From positions 8,055,712-8,119,711 of the forward strand of contig CM039462.1 in the NCBI GenBank assembly GCA_022414725.1: a DNA stretch of 64,000 bases, given 5' to 3'. The translations under genes were made by a program, and so were the position numbers. The notes under the pieces are model-generated. The model saw only the letters and a list, made by a program, of their open reading frames with translations. It was not told the origin of the DNA and made no database searches. Positions 61,001-64,000 of the stretch are shown here, in pieces (position 1 is the first letter of the stretch; each line of letters starts with the position of its first letter). Origin of the DNA: Microglena sp. YARC (taxonomy: Eukaryota; Chlorophyta; Chlorophyceae; Chlamydomonadales; Chlamydomonadaceae).

Positions 61001-62252
61001 AGGCGTGCATGCCTGATGTTGTAGTATAATCCATGATATTGTAGCATTCCACGACTGTAGCTCCTACCATGCATCAATCTCTGCAGCACGCTCCGCACAG
61101 CCCAGTACAGCCCAGTACAGCCCAGTACAGCCCAGTACAGCCCAGTACAGCCTACAGTTTACAGTCTTGCATTCCACAGCTCCACAGAAACTCTACCATC
61201 CTACCCACCCCCTCGCGGCTGAGAAGCCAACTATTTTGCTGTAATCTTGTTTTTGCTGTGTTCTGTTTTATTCAGATTCGGGGTCGTTCGCTTTAATCTA
61301 TTGTTTTTGGTAGAGCCCCCCCATCTGGGGGGCAGTGGCCTCCAGAGTCAGCCTGTTATCCGATTGTTTGTCTGTTTGTTTGGCTTAGAGGTCAATGGAT
61401 AGATGTGCTTTTTTTTGAAGTGGCAAACACACACAAGTGCAAATGTACATAACAGTGGATCACTGGAGTCACAAGTGTACTTCACTTGCACTCGTCACAT
61501 GTGTACGTCAATGGAACATACAAGTCACATGTGTACTTCGCTTGCACTCGTCACATGTGTTCGTCAATGGAACATACAAGTCACATGTGTACTTCACTTG
61601 CACTCGCCACATGTGTACGTCAGTAGAACATACAAGTCACATGTGTACTTCACTTGCACTCGTCACATGTGTACGCCAGTAGATCATGCAAGTCACATGT
61701 GCACGTCTCTTGCGCACATCACATGTGTACGCCAGTAGATCATGCAAGTCACATGTGTACGTCTCTTGCGCACGTCACATGTGCACGTCAGTAAAACATG
61801 TGTGATAAACAATAATAACAAACCAAATCATCATACTCATATTATTATCATCATCATACTCATAGTCATACTCATACTCATACTCATACTCATCATACTC
61901 AGACTGCAGGGCTCCAAGACTGTGCTGATGTGGCTGCCAAATAATCATGATGCTTTAAAAAAAACTTCATACTCATATCGCCATACTTATATCATCACTC
62001 GTAATGCAGGGCTGCAAGACTGTGCTGATGCTGAACCCTGAACCCTAATATCATCATACTCATAATGCAGGGCTCCAAGACTGTGCTGATGCTGAACCCT
62101 AAACCCTAATATCATCATACTCATAATGCAGGGCTCCAAGACAGTGCTGATGTGGCCTCCATGTGATCATGATGCGTTGTACATCGAAGGCTCTAGCTCG
62201 CCAATCATCCACATCAATAATCCAGACCTTGCAGCCTTCCCTAGGTGCGAAG
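20438..62252 (+). CDS. TYW2/3/4: TYW3-Kelch-TYW2-TYW5(JmjC) fusion gene, at least 18 exons, 3' end outside window
   Basis: The exons listed below join into one frame of about 1,640 residues so far. Domain order: TYW3 (exons 1-3), Kelch repeats standing in for the TYW4 propeller (exons 3-5), TYW2 aminocarboxypropyl transferase (exons 6-12), linker (13), TYW5-like JmjC (14-18). The family enzymes build wybutosine on G37 of tRNA-Phe: TYW2 adds the acp group from SAM, TYW3 methylates N4, TYW4 finishes the side chain and TYW5 hydroxylates it. The TYW3-Kelch-TYW2 order is that of the plant protein; the added JmjC part is the surprise. No TYW4 methyltransferase domain is seen. Exon phases agree throughout if one base is removed from a G run in exon 5 and one from a C run in exon 7. 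The alternative, a separate TYW5 gene, is disfavoured because exon 12 ends in a donor and exons 13 and 14 open after acceptors in phase 0. Confidence 0.8.
20755..21590 (+). repeat. Six tandem copies of the exon 1 3' edge in GGT-rich intron DNA
   Basis: Copies near 20755, 20921, 21060, 21209, 21357 and 21508 repeat about 80 nt of exon 1 (TACACTACCAGCAGCTGCAG to CATCTGAGGTGAG) including the donor. They have no acceptor in front, so they look like decoy donors. GGT-rich DNA separates them and continues to about 21880. Confidence 0.85.
22044..22470. repeat. 42-bp minisatellite, about 10 copies (intron 1)
   Basis: The unit contains AGTAATGTCGGGTAAAGAAC and CCAGTTGGGAAACCTTGACA. The units are continuous repeats with no unique spacers. 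Confidence 0.9.
22580..22915. repeat. ACTAGCAGGT short tandem repeat (intron 1)
   Basis: Ten- to eleven-bp units of ACTAGCAGGT or ACTAGCAGGC, with a longer unit (CAGGGCGCTACTGGGACCCT) at the edges. Confidence 0.85.
23164..23360. mobile_element. AT-rich MITE (intron 1)
   Basis: It starts ATAGGTAGGGGTCGGC and ends GCCGTTCCCTAGGTAT, inverted relative to each other, with mirrored TAATATTAG blocks inside. Part of the same family (GTCTCACCAGAATTT) recurs at about 37450-37555. Confidence 0.6.
23354..23545 (+). mobile_element. Palindrome-rich MITE, copy 1 (intron 1)
   Basis: It contains TATAGGTAGGGACTGGCA and repeated ATGATATCATATGATATCAT. The reverse complement of the whole element is found at 41625-41828. 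Confidence 0.7.
23620..23875. repeat. Diverged direct duplication (intron 1)
   Basis: Two copies of about 150 bp share GAGGGATGGGCATGT and flanking AGATTC-GCA blocks. No gene is recognised. Confidence 0.5.
24105..24205 (-). mobile_element. SINE-like dispersed repeat copy (intron 1)
   Basis: GGCGTGAGGTTGAGGGGGCC preceded by an ATAAATAAATAAATAG tail, the reverse of 8600-8710. Confidence 0.55.
24297..24412. repeat. (ATCC)n microsatellite
   Basis: About 28 ATCC units shortly before exon 2, followed by CCACCC-rich DNA. Confidence 0.95.
24504..24612 (+). CDS. TYW2/3/4: TYW fusion exon 2 (TYW3)
   Basis: After acceptor CACAACAG it reads [20 protein letters not shown], the TYW3 KKGGxW-FxSHDP motif, then a helix. 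Donor CATCTT/GTAAGT, phase 1. Confidence 0.88.
24814..24868 (+). repeat. Partial copy of exon 2
   Basis: CATGATCCGGTGTCTGACCC and what follows repeat exon 2 with substitutions. About 85-bp copies of the following CTCTGATCCTCTTC DNA continue to about 25060. Confidence 0.75.
25140..25620. other. Intron 2 stretch without recognised features
   Basis: AT-rich runs (TTTTTTTTTC and AAAAAAAGG), then a G-run near 25440-25452. No conserved frame. Confidence 0.5.
25640..26850. repeat. 61-bp satellite, about 19 copies, exon-derived
   Basis: The unit includes GCATTCTCATTCTATACGCT and GAGTGCTACATTCTCATTCT. It resembles exon 3 (TTCATTCTTCATGCGGAGTG) through an intermediate at 27105-27145 where the similarity runs further into exon 3. 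The serial 60-residue frames are artefacts of the 61-bp period. Confidence 0.85.
26925..27175 (+). repeat. Two decoy copies of the exon 3 5' edge
   Basis: At about 26932 and 27053 the acceptor and start of exon 3 recur (CCAGGTGGACGGCTAGTGCT and CCAGGTGTGAGGCTAGTGAT), each preceded by CCACCACC DNA. The second extends about 120 bp with decay. Confidence 0.8.
27272..28410 (+). CDS. TYW2/3/4: TYW fusion exon 3 (TYW3 end, linker, first Kelch repeats)
   Basis: The first 110 codons finish TYW3 ([38 protein letters not shown]). A low-complexity Lys/Ala linker follows, then Kelch blades ([20 protein letters not shown] and [19 protein letters not shown]). A 48-bp in-frame duplication encodes RLAPEP-GH twice. 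Donor CCCCCAG/GTATGA, phase 0. Confidence 0.9.
28411..29085. repeat. TATG-rich satellite, about 107 bp x 6
   Basis: It begins directly at the exon 3 donor. Units are TTTGTATGCATTTGTATGTA then ATATGCAAATATG and TATCTTTTGTATG. Frames are open on both strands but repeat-driven. Confidence 0.9.
29088..29345 (-). mobile_element. Two adjacent family A repeat copies (reverse)
   Basis: 29088-29185 and 29204-29345 each start with CAGTC(C/T)A-type ends and carry GGGACTTGCCCAACCTCA or a variant, the reverse of 9838-9985. Confidence 0.65.
29325..29420. mobile_element. 25-bp inverted-repeat element
   Basis: GGGGGCCCGGAATTCGTGCC at the left is answered by GCACGAATTCCGGGCCCCC at the right, 24 of 25 positions counting TGCAT, around an AATTAATT-rich loop. 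Confidence 0.65.
29625..29895 (+). mobile_element. tRNA-like SINE
   Basis: TGGTCTAGTGG fits the RNA polymerase III A box and GGTTCGACTCC fits the B box exactly; D- and T-stems can form (GTCT/AGAC and GGGGG/CCCCC). The acceptor stem does not pair, so this is a tRNA-derived SINE head, not a tRNA gene. The body GTAGCTTGTCCAGTTGAGG matches 10335-10560 in reverse. Partial copies flank it at 29625-29680 and 29895-29950. Confidence 0.65.
29960..30255. repeat. ATCATATCGCGTT tandem repeat
   Basis: Short units of TATCATATCGCGTTATCA with variants. Confidence 0.85.
30285..30560. repeat. T-rich tandem repeat, about 90 bp x 3
   Basis: Units contain AGCTTTTGTAGTATAGCTG and TTTTTTTGTGTTCATT. Confidence 0.8.
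30585..30795 (+). mobile_element. GC-hairpin-head repeat, near-full copy
   Basis: It matches 6895-7125 from the GGAGCCCCCTCTTCAAGGGG head to CATAGGACTTGTT. Confidence 0.7.
30955..31548 (+). repeat. Four decoy copies of the exon 4 5' edge
   Basis: Copies near 30955, 31095, 31278 and 31437 repeat about 100 nt (ATCCCATCAACTGCTAATGG to GGGCCGATTC), most after a CAG acceptor in CACCCC DNA. CA-rich DNA fills 31550-31920. Confidence 0.85.
31925..32894 (+). CDS. TYW2/3/4: TYW fusion exon 4 (Kelch repeats)
   Basis: 323 codons after CCCCCAG. Blades include [39 protein letters not shown] and [20 protein letters not shown] 45-bp unit is repeated three times in frame (VGETGAxPTxxPP). Donor TCTGCAG/GTCAGT, phase 1. 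Confidence 0.88.
32895..35252 (+). repeat. Intron 4 with about 15 decoy copies of the exon 5 5' edge
   Basis: After C-rich DNA with units of CCCACAGGTATCCTGCCCC (33200-33830), copies of CCTCCTCCTAAGACATAGGC and AGCCTGGTCCTCGTGGGTGC recur about every 110-140 bp up to the real exon. Copies between 34200 and 35000 carry many single-base indels. Confidence 0.8.
35253..35658 (+). CDS. TYW2/3/4: TYW fusion exon 5 (last Kelch blade, linker), one-base slip
   Basis: After CTCCTCAG it reads [20 protein letters not shown], the conserved blade of plant TYW2/3/4. [14 protein letters not shown] occurs twice, with a third diverged copy. The frame hits a stop at 35660 unless the GGGGGG near 35622 is read as five G; then GQGKLWGK follows and the exon ends before GTAAGG in phase 1, as exon 6 requires. 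I read this as a homopolymer length error. Confidence 0.72.
35659..35935 (+). repeat. Duplication after exon 5
   Basis: Two copies of CGGCTGTTGTGAGTGTCCCT and GAGGAGGGGGGCAGTCCTGT (about 35680 and 35845). Confidence 0.8.
35971..36215. repeat. (GACA)n microsatellite
   Basis: About 245 bp of GACA units with GGCA interruptions. Confidence 0.95.
36240..37135. repeat. CCACACC/TTTTCAACCCC minisatellite
   Basis: Irregular units of about 50 bp with CACCCTTTTCAACCCC and CAAACCACACCTCACC lead up to the exon 6 acceptor. Confidence 0.85.
37156..37355 (+). CDS. TYW2/3/4: TYW fusion exon 6 (TYW2 N-terminal region)
   Basis: It starts after GTGAAAAG in phase 1 and encodes [16 protein letters not shown], matching the LKKFGWLD motif of plant TYW2/3/4, then a Ser/Thr-rich stretch and [12 protein letters not shown]. 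Donor ATACAG/GTAGGG, phase 0. An upstream CAG (37147) would put a stop in frame. Confidence 0.72.
37356..37845. other. Intron 6: element fragments and CCACCC-rich DNA
   Basis: 37356-37555 holds fragments of the AT-rich MITE families seen at 23.2-23.5 kb. 37560-37820 is CCACCCA-rich. Confidence 0.65.
37846..38222 (+). CDS. TYW2/3/4: TYW fusion exon 7 (TYW2), one-base slip
   Basis: After TACATACAG it encodes [18 protein letters not shown] and later [20 protein letters not shown], both typical of TYW2. The two parts are in different frames; removing one C from CCCCC near 38010 joins them. A 54-bp in-frame repeat ([11 protein letters not shown] / [11 protein letters not shown]) lies between. Donor AAGCAAG/GTAGGC, phase 1. 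Confidence 0.75.
38280..38695. repeat. Trinucleotide repeats ATC/ACC/AGC (intron 7)
   Basis: About 415 bp of CATCAT, CACCAC and CAGCAG blocks. Confidence 0.95.
38720..38800 (+). CDS. TYW2/3/4: TYW fusion exon 8 (TYW2)
   Basis: 81 nt after TTGTTCAAG encode [20 protein letters not shown], matching the LARQ-x-TG motif of TYW2. Donor ATACAG/GTATGG, phase 1. Confidence 0.85.
38801..39410 (+). repeat. Array starting at the exon 8 donor, about 45 bp x 13
   Basis: Units of GGTATGGGGGTGGGGTTCAG then TTCACCAGTGCTTGTGAACA. The first unit is the 5' splice site itself, so many copies re-create CAG/GTATGG. Confidence 0.85.
39430..40370. repeat. Two interleaved repeats in intron 8
   Basis: CTGCTCTTGCCTTTGTAC units plus three copies (about 39830, 40030, 40225) of a block with TGTGGCCCCATCGATCTCA and CAGGCACATATCAACCC. 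Confidence 0.8.
40390..41540. repeat. 168-bp satellite, about 7 copies (intron 8)
   Basis: The unit contains GCTGCATGAACCAGTCGTCA and GGAGGAATGGACATTTACGA. Copies at 41040-41470 carry many single-base insertions and deletions, unlike the cleaner first four. Confidence 0.9.
41625..41828 (-). mobile_element. Palindrome-rich MITE, copy 2 (intron 8)
   Basis: Reverse complement of 23354-23545, ending CCGGTCCCTACCTATAG. It sits inside a 168-bp satellite unit; that unit's sequence resumes after it at about 41835. Confidence 0.7.
41985..42235. repeat. TTTCCTTGTTTCCCTTATTTC tandem repeat
   Basis: About ten units of 25-27 bp. Confidence 0.9.
42430..42645. repeat. 67-bp tandem repeat, 3 copies
   Basis: Units contain TTTTTGGCTGGCAGCCCTCC and GACTTGCAGCCACCTGCACC. 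The open minus frames are artefacts. Confidence 0.9.
42806..42885 (-). mobile_element. Dispersed repeat family A, truncated reverse copy
   Basis: TTACAGTCCAGGGGTAGGCT and GACTTGCCCAACCGTGATAG. Confidence 0.65.
44073..44183 (+). CDS. TYW2/3/4: TYW fusion exon 9 (TYW2)
   Basis: After AACTGTAG it encodes [20 protein letters not shown] and [14 protein letters not shown], the conserved TYW2/Trm5 segment before the catalytic core. Donor TCATCAG/GTACGG, phase 1. Confidence 0.88.
44184..44905 (+). repeat. Intron 9: G-rich start, ACCC-rich end, two decoy copies of exon 10
   Basis: GGGGTGTGGG DNA follows the donor; ACCCATACCACCC DNA precedes exon 10. Copies of GCAGGAAACGTGACAGAGCG and ATGGGCAAGCTGATCT lie at 44532 and 44758, each with an acceptor. 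Confidence 0.85.
44906..45027 (+). CDS. TYW2/3/4: TYW fusion exon 10 (TYW2 SAM motif I)
   Basis: It encodes [11 protein letters not shown] then [16 protein letters not shown], the class I SAM-binding glycine motif of TYW2 and Trm5. Donor TGTAAG/GTGAGT, phase 0. Confidence 0.92.
45154..46514. mobile_element. 1.36-kb terminal-inverted-repeat element (intron 10)
   Basis: The left end AGCAGCAACTTCTAGGCAGC is the inverse of the right end GGAGCTGCCTAGAAGCTGCT (22 of 23 positions). Subterminal blocks match both ends of the 163-bp MITE at 19051-19213. Inside are a 148-codon frame (45384-45830) and an 86-codon frame (45987-46247), neither with recognised motifs. I see no transposase signature. Confidence 0.6.
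46520..46930 (+). repeat. CCACC-rich DNA with a decoy copy of exon 11
   Basis: A fragment at about 46757-46806 (GCCATTGAAGCTGTTCGCCG) repeats exon 11 within CACCACC tracts. Confidence 0.8.
46931..47135 (+). CDS. TYW2/3/4: TYW fusion exon 11 (TYW2 catalytic domain)
   Basis: It encodes [19 protein letters not shown] (SAM motif II acidic residue) and [17 protein letters not shown], typical of TYW2. Donor CCACTG/GTGAGA, phase 1. Confidence 0.92.
47136..47880 (+). repeat. Four to five decoy copies of the exon 11 3' edge
   Basis: Copies near 47245, 47440, 47585 and 47735 repeat GGGACTGCTGCCGTCCAG to CTCAAACCCACTGGTGAG, some with intact donors. A block with TTGTTCTGGTTTGGGGGGCA separates them. Confidence 0.88.
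47966..48440 (+). repeat. Three decoy copies of the exon 12 5' edge
   Basis: At about 47966, 48182 and 48371, GTGGCTGGCTGCACGTGCAT and GACAAGGAAGAGGAATCATG recur after TAG acceptors, separated by CCCAACCTCAACC DNA. Confidence 0.88.
48548..48738 (+). CDS. TYW2/3/4: TYW fusion exon 12 (TYW2 C-terminus)
   Basis: It encodes [17 protein letters not shown] and [16 protein letters not shown], where TYW2 normally ends. Instead of a stop, a donor (CTTCAG/GTAGGG) follows in phase 0, so the chain continues. Confidence 0.88.
48782..50573 (+). repeat. Intron 12: exon 12 3' copy, ACCCA and CCAACC arrays, decoys of exon 13
   Basis: 48782-48850 repeats the end of exon 12 including the donor. CACACC (48900-49130) and CCAACCCAAC (49490-49965) arrays follow. 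Copies of exon 13 with CCACCAG acceptors start at about 49231, 49381, 49968, 50312 and 50430. Confidence 0.88.
50574..50702 (+). CDS. TYW2/3/4: TYW fusion exon 13 (linker)
   Basis: 43 codons starting [19 protein letters not shown]. It joins TYW2 to the JmjC part in phase 0 on both sides. No domain is recognised. The donor (AAGATG/GTGCGC) is weak, so the end is less sure. Confidence 0.6.
50703..52270 (+). repeat. About seven tandem copies of the exon 13 3' edge
   Basis: Units of 130-190 bp contain CTGCACAGAACCAGAAA and AGGATGGTGCGCTGCATGAT. The TTTCAA-tail SINE-like element at 51706-51800 sits in one unit. Confidence 0.8.
51706..51800 (+). mobile_element. SINE-like element with TTTCAA tail, second copy
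   Basis: GGTGACTATAGCTAGCATGG to AACAATTTCAATTTCAAT, matching 16604-16712. Confidence 0.6.
52280..52770. repeat. GTGGATCACAGT and GGGTTTGAGCTGC tandem repeats
   Basis: Two G/T-rich arrays; the second has five units with GGGATTAGGGTTTGAGCTGC and AGTGGCACCCCTGAACT. Confidence 0.85.
52804..53049 (+). CDS. TYW2/3/4: TYW fusion exon 14 (TYW5-like JmjC N-terminus)
   Basis: 82 codons after ACGTACAG, phase 0 on both sides. [20 protein letters not shown] matches the KPLVLEGIDLGPCTSKWT region of human TYW5. There is no ATG in the right place for a separate TYW5 start. Confidence 0.85.
53050..55088 (+). repeat. Intron 14: 2 kb of CCTA repeats with one decoy of exon 15
   Basis: (CCTA)n fills most of 53080-55000, ending in (CTAA)n at 55015-55070. 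A copy of exon 15 (GTGACATCTGAGCCAGACGG to AAGCTAATGACC) sits at 53822-53907 in the middle. The parts at 54200-54900 have many one-base slips. Confidence 0.9.
55089..55271 (+). CDS. TYW2/3/4: TYW fusion exon 15 (TYW5-like)
   Basis: 61 codons: [19 protein letters not shown] and [15 protein letters not shown] match human TYW5 (MDFISKNFVY, KYYLRSLGEDPRK). Donor AGGAAG/GTGGGT, phase 0. Confidence 0.88.
55272..56250 (+). repeat. Five copies of the exon 15 3' edge in GTGGGTG DNA
   Basis: Copies near 55387, 55563, 55745, 55862 and 56190 repeat CCAAGGAGCGCTTCTACCTG to AACCCAAGGAAGGTGGGT. Confidence 0.88.
56300..56855. repeat. CACACCTTC-rich tandem repeat
   Basis: Units of CACACACCTTCTGACCAGCT and CTTCCTGATCATCTTATACA lead into the exon 16 decoy array. 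Confidence 0.85.
56856..58600 (+). repeat. Sixteen tandem decoy copies of the exon 16 5' edge, 110 bp each
   Basis: Each unit has CTCTCTCGCAG then GATCCTGCCAACCTGGCGAC, CTCTTTCCCTGACCTGGCAC, CTACCCTCCCTGGTTCCCAC and a linker, with 95 percent or higher similarity by eye. Only the seventeenth copy (58602) goes on into the full exon. Confidence 0.92.
58602..58740 (+). CDS. TYW2/3/4: TYW fusion exon 16 (JmjC, HxD iron ligands)
   Basis: It encodes [20 protein letters not shown] and [21 protein letters not shown]. His-Tyr-Asp is the HxD pair that binds Fe(II) in JmjC oxygenases. Donor TATGATG/GTGAGT, phase 1. Confidence 0.9.
58741..60848 (+). repeat. Intron 16: G-rich start, two exon copies, CACCC-rich end
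   Basis: Exon 16 3'-edge copies lie at 58807-58881 and 58953-59029, each followed by poly-G DNA. 59160-60840 is CACCCACTCACCCACCTAC repeats. Copies of the pre-acceptor block AGCTGACTTGTTCCC lie at about 59890, 59980, 60050, 60130 and 60808. Confidence 0.88.
60849..60877 (+). CDS. TYW2/3/4: TYW fusion exon 17 (29-nt micro-exon)
   Basis: After CCATGCAG it encodes [10 protein letters not shown] with the exon 16 remainder, matching DVMDNLLIQV in TYW5. Donor ATTCGG/GTAAGT, phase 0. A partial copy is at 61270-61300. Confidence 0.85.
60878..62131 (+). repeat. Intron 17: short satellites and three decoys of exon 18
   Basis: CAGCCCAGTA units (61095-61150), a 61-bp ACATGTGTAC-rich array (61440-61800), CATACT triplets (61835-61900), then copies of GCAGGGCTCCAAGACTGTGC at 61905, 62006 and 62068. 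Confidence 0.85.
62132..62252 (+). CDS. TYW2/3/4: TYW fusion exon 18 (JmjC), last visible exon
   Basis: It encodes [20 protein letters not shown] and [16 protein letters not shown], matching human TYW5 (KKRVVLFSPRD, VLNIDNPDLAKYP). The donor may be GAAG/GTGGTG (62252) or CCTAG/GTGCGA (62244). The distal iron His and C-terminal helices must lie beyond the window. Confidence 0.82.
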
Positions 62253-64000
62253 GTGGTGGTGGTGATAGAGTGGTGGTAATGGCGATGGTGGTCTTGGTGG
62301 TGATGACAGTAGTGGTGGTGATGGTGATGATGGTGGGGTTACCCACCATCCACGTCAATAATGTAGATCTAGCAGCCTTCCCTAGGTGCGAAGGTGGTGG
62401 TGGTGATAGTATAGGTGGTTATGGCGATGGTGGTGGTAATGGCGATGGTGGTCTTGGTGGTGGTGACAGTAGTGGTGGTAATGGTGGTGGTAGTGATGAT
62501 GGTGGGGTTACCCACCATCCACGTCAATAATCTAGATCTAGCAGCTTTCCCTAGGTGCGAAGGTTATGGTGGTGGTGGTGGTAGTAGTAGTGGTGATGAT
62601 TATGATGGTGGTGGTGGTGGTAGTGGTAGTGGTGATGATTATGATGGTGGTGGTGGTAGTAGTAGTGGTGGTGATGATTATGATGGTTGTGGTAGTAGTA
62701 GTGGTGGTGATGATTATGATGGTGGTGGTGGTAGTCGTAGTGGTGATGATTATGATGGTGGTGGTGGTAGTAGTAGTGGTGGCGATGATTATTATGGCGA
62801 AGGTGGTGGTGATGGGGTGGTGGGCAGTTTAGAGCGTGGTGGTAGTAATGGTGATAGTGGTGATGATGGTGGTGTTACCCACCATCCACGTCAATAATTC
62901 TGATCTGGCAGCCTTCCCTAGGTGCGAAGGTGGTGGAGATAGGAGTGGTAGTACTGGTGATGGTAATGGTGATGGTGGCGATGATTATGTTGGTGGAGGT
63001 GGTGATGATGGGGTGGTGGACAGTTTAGAGGGTGGTGGTGGTTGAAGGTGGTAGTGGTGTTGGTCGTGGTGATAGAGTTGATGATGGTGGTGTTACCATG
63101 ACGTGTGATCATCCATGTGAATAATCCAGACATATCAGCCTTCCCTAGGTGTGAAGGTGGTGGTGGAGGTGGTGACGATTATGGTGGTGGGGTTGGTGGG
63201 GGGCAGTTAAGAGGGTAGTGGTGGAGGAAGTGGTGGTGGTAGGTATTTGAAAAGGTGGTTGGTGGGTAGTTATGGTAAGGGTGATGGTGGAAGTGGTGGT
63301 GGTGGTAGTGTGGTGAGAGTTTGGAGGTGTGTGTGTGGGGGGGGGGGGGGGCAGTTAAGAGGGTGGTGGTGAGAGGAGTGGTGGTGCTAGGTAGTTAAGA
63401 GGGTTGGTGGAGGAAGTGGTGGTGGAAGGTAGTTAAGAAAGTGGTGGTGGAGGGAGTGGTGGTGGTAGGTGGTTCTGAGTTTGGAGGTGGTGGTGGTGTG
63501 TGTGTGGGGGGGGGGGCAGTTAAGAGGGTGGTGTGGAGTAAGTGGTGGTGGTAGGTAGTTAAGAGGTTGGTGGTGGAGGAAGTGGTGGTGGTAGGTAGTT
63601 AAGAAGGTGGTGGTGGAGGGAGTGGTGGTGGTAGGTGGTGGTGGTGTGTGTGGTGGGTGGGTGGGGGAGTTAAGAGGGTGGTGGTGGAGGAAGTGGTGTG
63701 ATAGGTAGTTAAGAAGGTGGTGGTGGATAGTTACGAAGGGTGATGGTGGAGGGAGTGTGGTGGTAGGTGGTTCAGAGTTTGTAGGTGGTGGTGGTAGTGG
63801 GGGGGGGGGGGGGGGGGGGGTGGGGGGGGCGGGGGCAGTTAAGAGGGTGGTGGGGGAGGAAGTGGTGGTGGTAGGTAGTTAAGAAGGTGGTGGTGGGTAG
63901 TTACGAAGGGTGATGGTGGAGGGAGTGGTGGTGGTAGGCGGTTAAGAGTTTGTAGGTGGTGGTGGTAGTGGGGGGGGGGGAGGCAGTTAAGAGGGTGGGG
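62253..64000 (+). repeat. Intron 18: GGTGGT arrays and four copies of the exon 18 3' edge
   Basis: Copies of ATCCACGTCAATAATCTAGA and GCAGCCTTCCCTAGGTGCGA occur at about 62345, 62515, 62880 and 63110. GGTGGTAGTGGTGATGAT and, after 63180, GGTGGTAGGTAGTTAAGA units fill the rest. No further exon is recognised. Confidence 0.85.

Overview
Nuclear DNA of a eukaryote. Genes are split by GT-AG introns and most of the window is low-complexity or tandemly repeated DNA. The order TYW3 - Kelch - TYW2 inside one gene is the arrangement known from the plant protein TYW2/3/4, so a green-lineage alga (prasinophyte-like or streptophyte) is the best guess. I cannot name the species.

Layout. 1-1983 (-): end of a large secreted-type protein with hevein chitin-binding and Cys-rich EGF-like repeats, running off the left edge. 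2-11.5 kb: no intact gene, a broken leucine-rich-repeat gene (5.3-6.2 kb), satellites and dispersed repeats. 11725-12825 (+): intronless Golgi-type sulfotransferase, followed by a scrambled partial copy of itself. 13-18 kb: satellites, including a 182-bp array whose units look like small exons, plus dispersed elements. 18511-20150 (+): two-exon LYR-motif mitochondrial protein (LYRM2-like). 20438 to beyond the right edge (+): one very large gene of at least 18 exons encoding TYW3, Kelch, TYW2 and a TYW5-like JmjC hydroxylase, i.e. several steps of wybutosine synthesis at position 37 of tRNA-Phe on one chain. The exon phases I derived are consistent from the ATG to the last visible exon, provided two single-base homopolymer slips (exons 5 and 7) are allowed for.

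The most unusual property is the structure of that gene. Nearly every exon edge (splice site plus about 30-100 nt of exon) is tandemly repeated 2 to 17 times in the adjoining intron, and only one copy is the full exon. The same happens in the LYRM2-like gene and, without introns, at the sulfotransferase 3' end. Several introns start with G/T-rich arrays and end with complementary C/A-rich arrays. One 61-bp satellite of about 1.2 kb appears to have grown from exon sequence.

Several small mobile-element families are present in two or more copies: a tRNA-like SINE, a SINE-like element with a TTTCAA tail, and MITE families, one with a telomere-like core and one represented by both a 1.36-kb and a 0.16-kb member.
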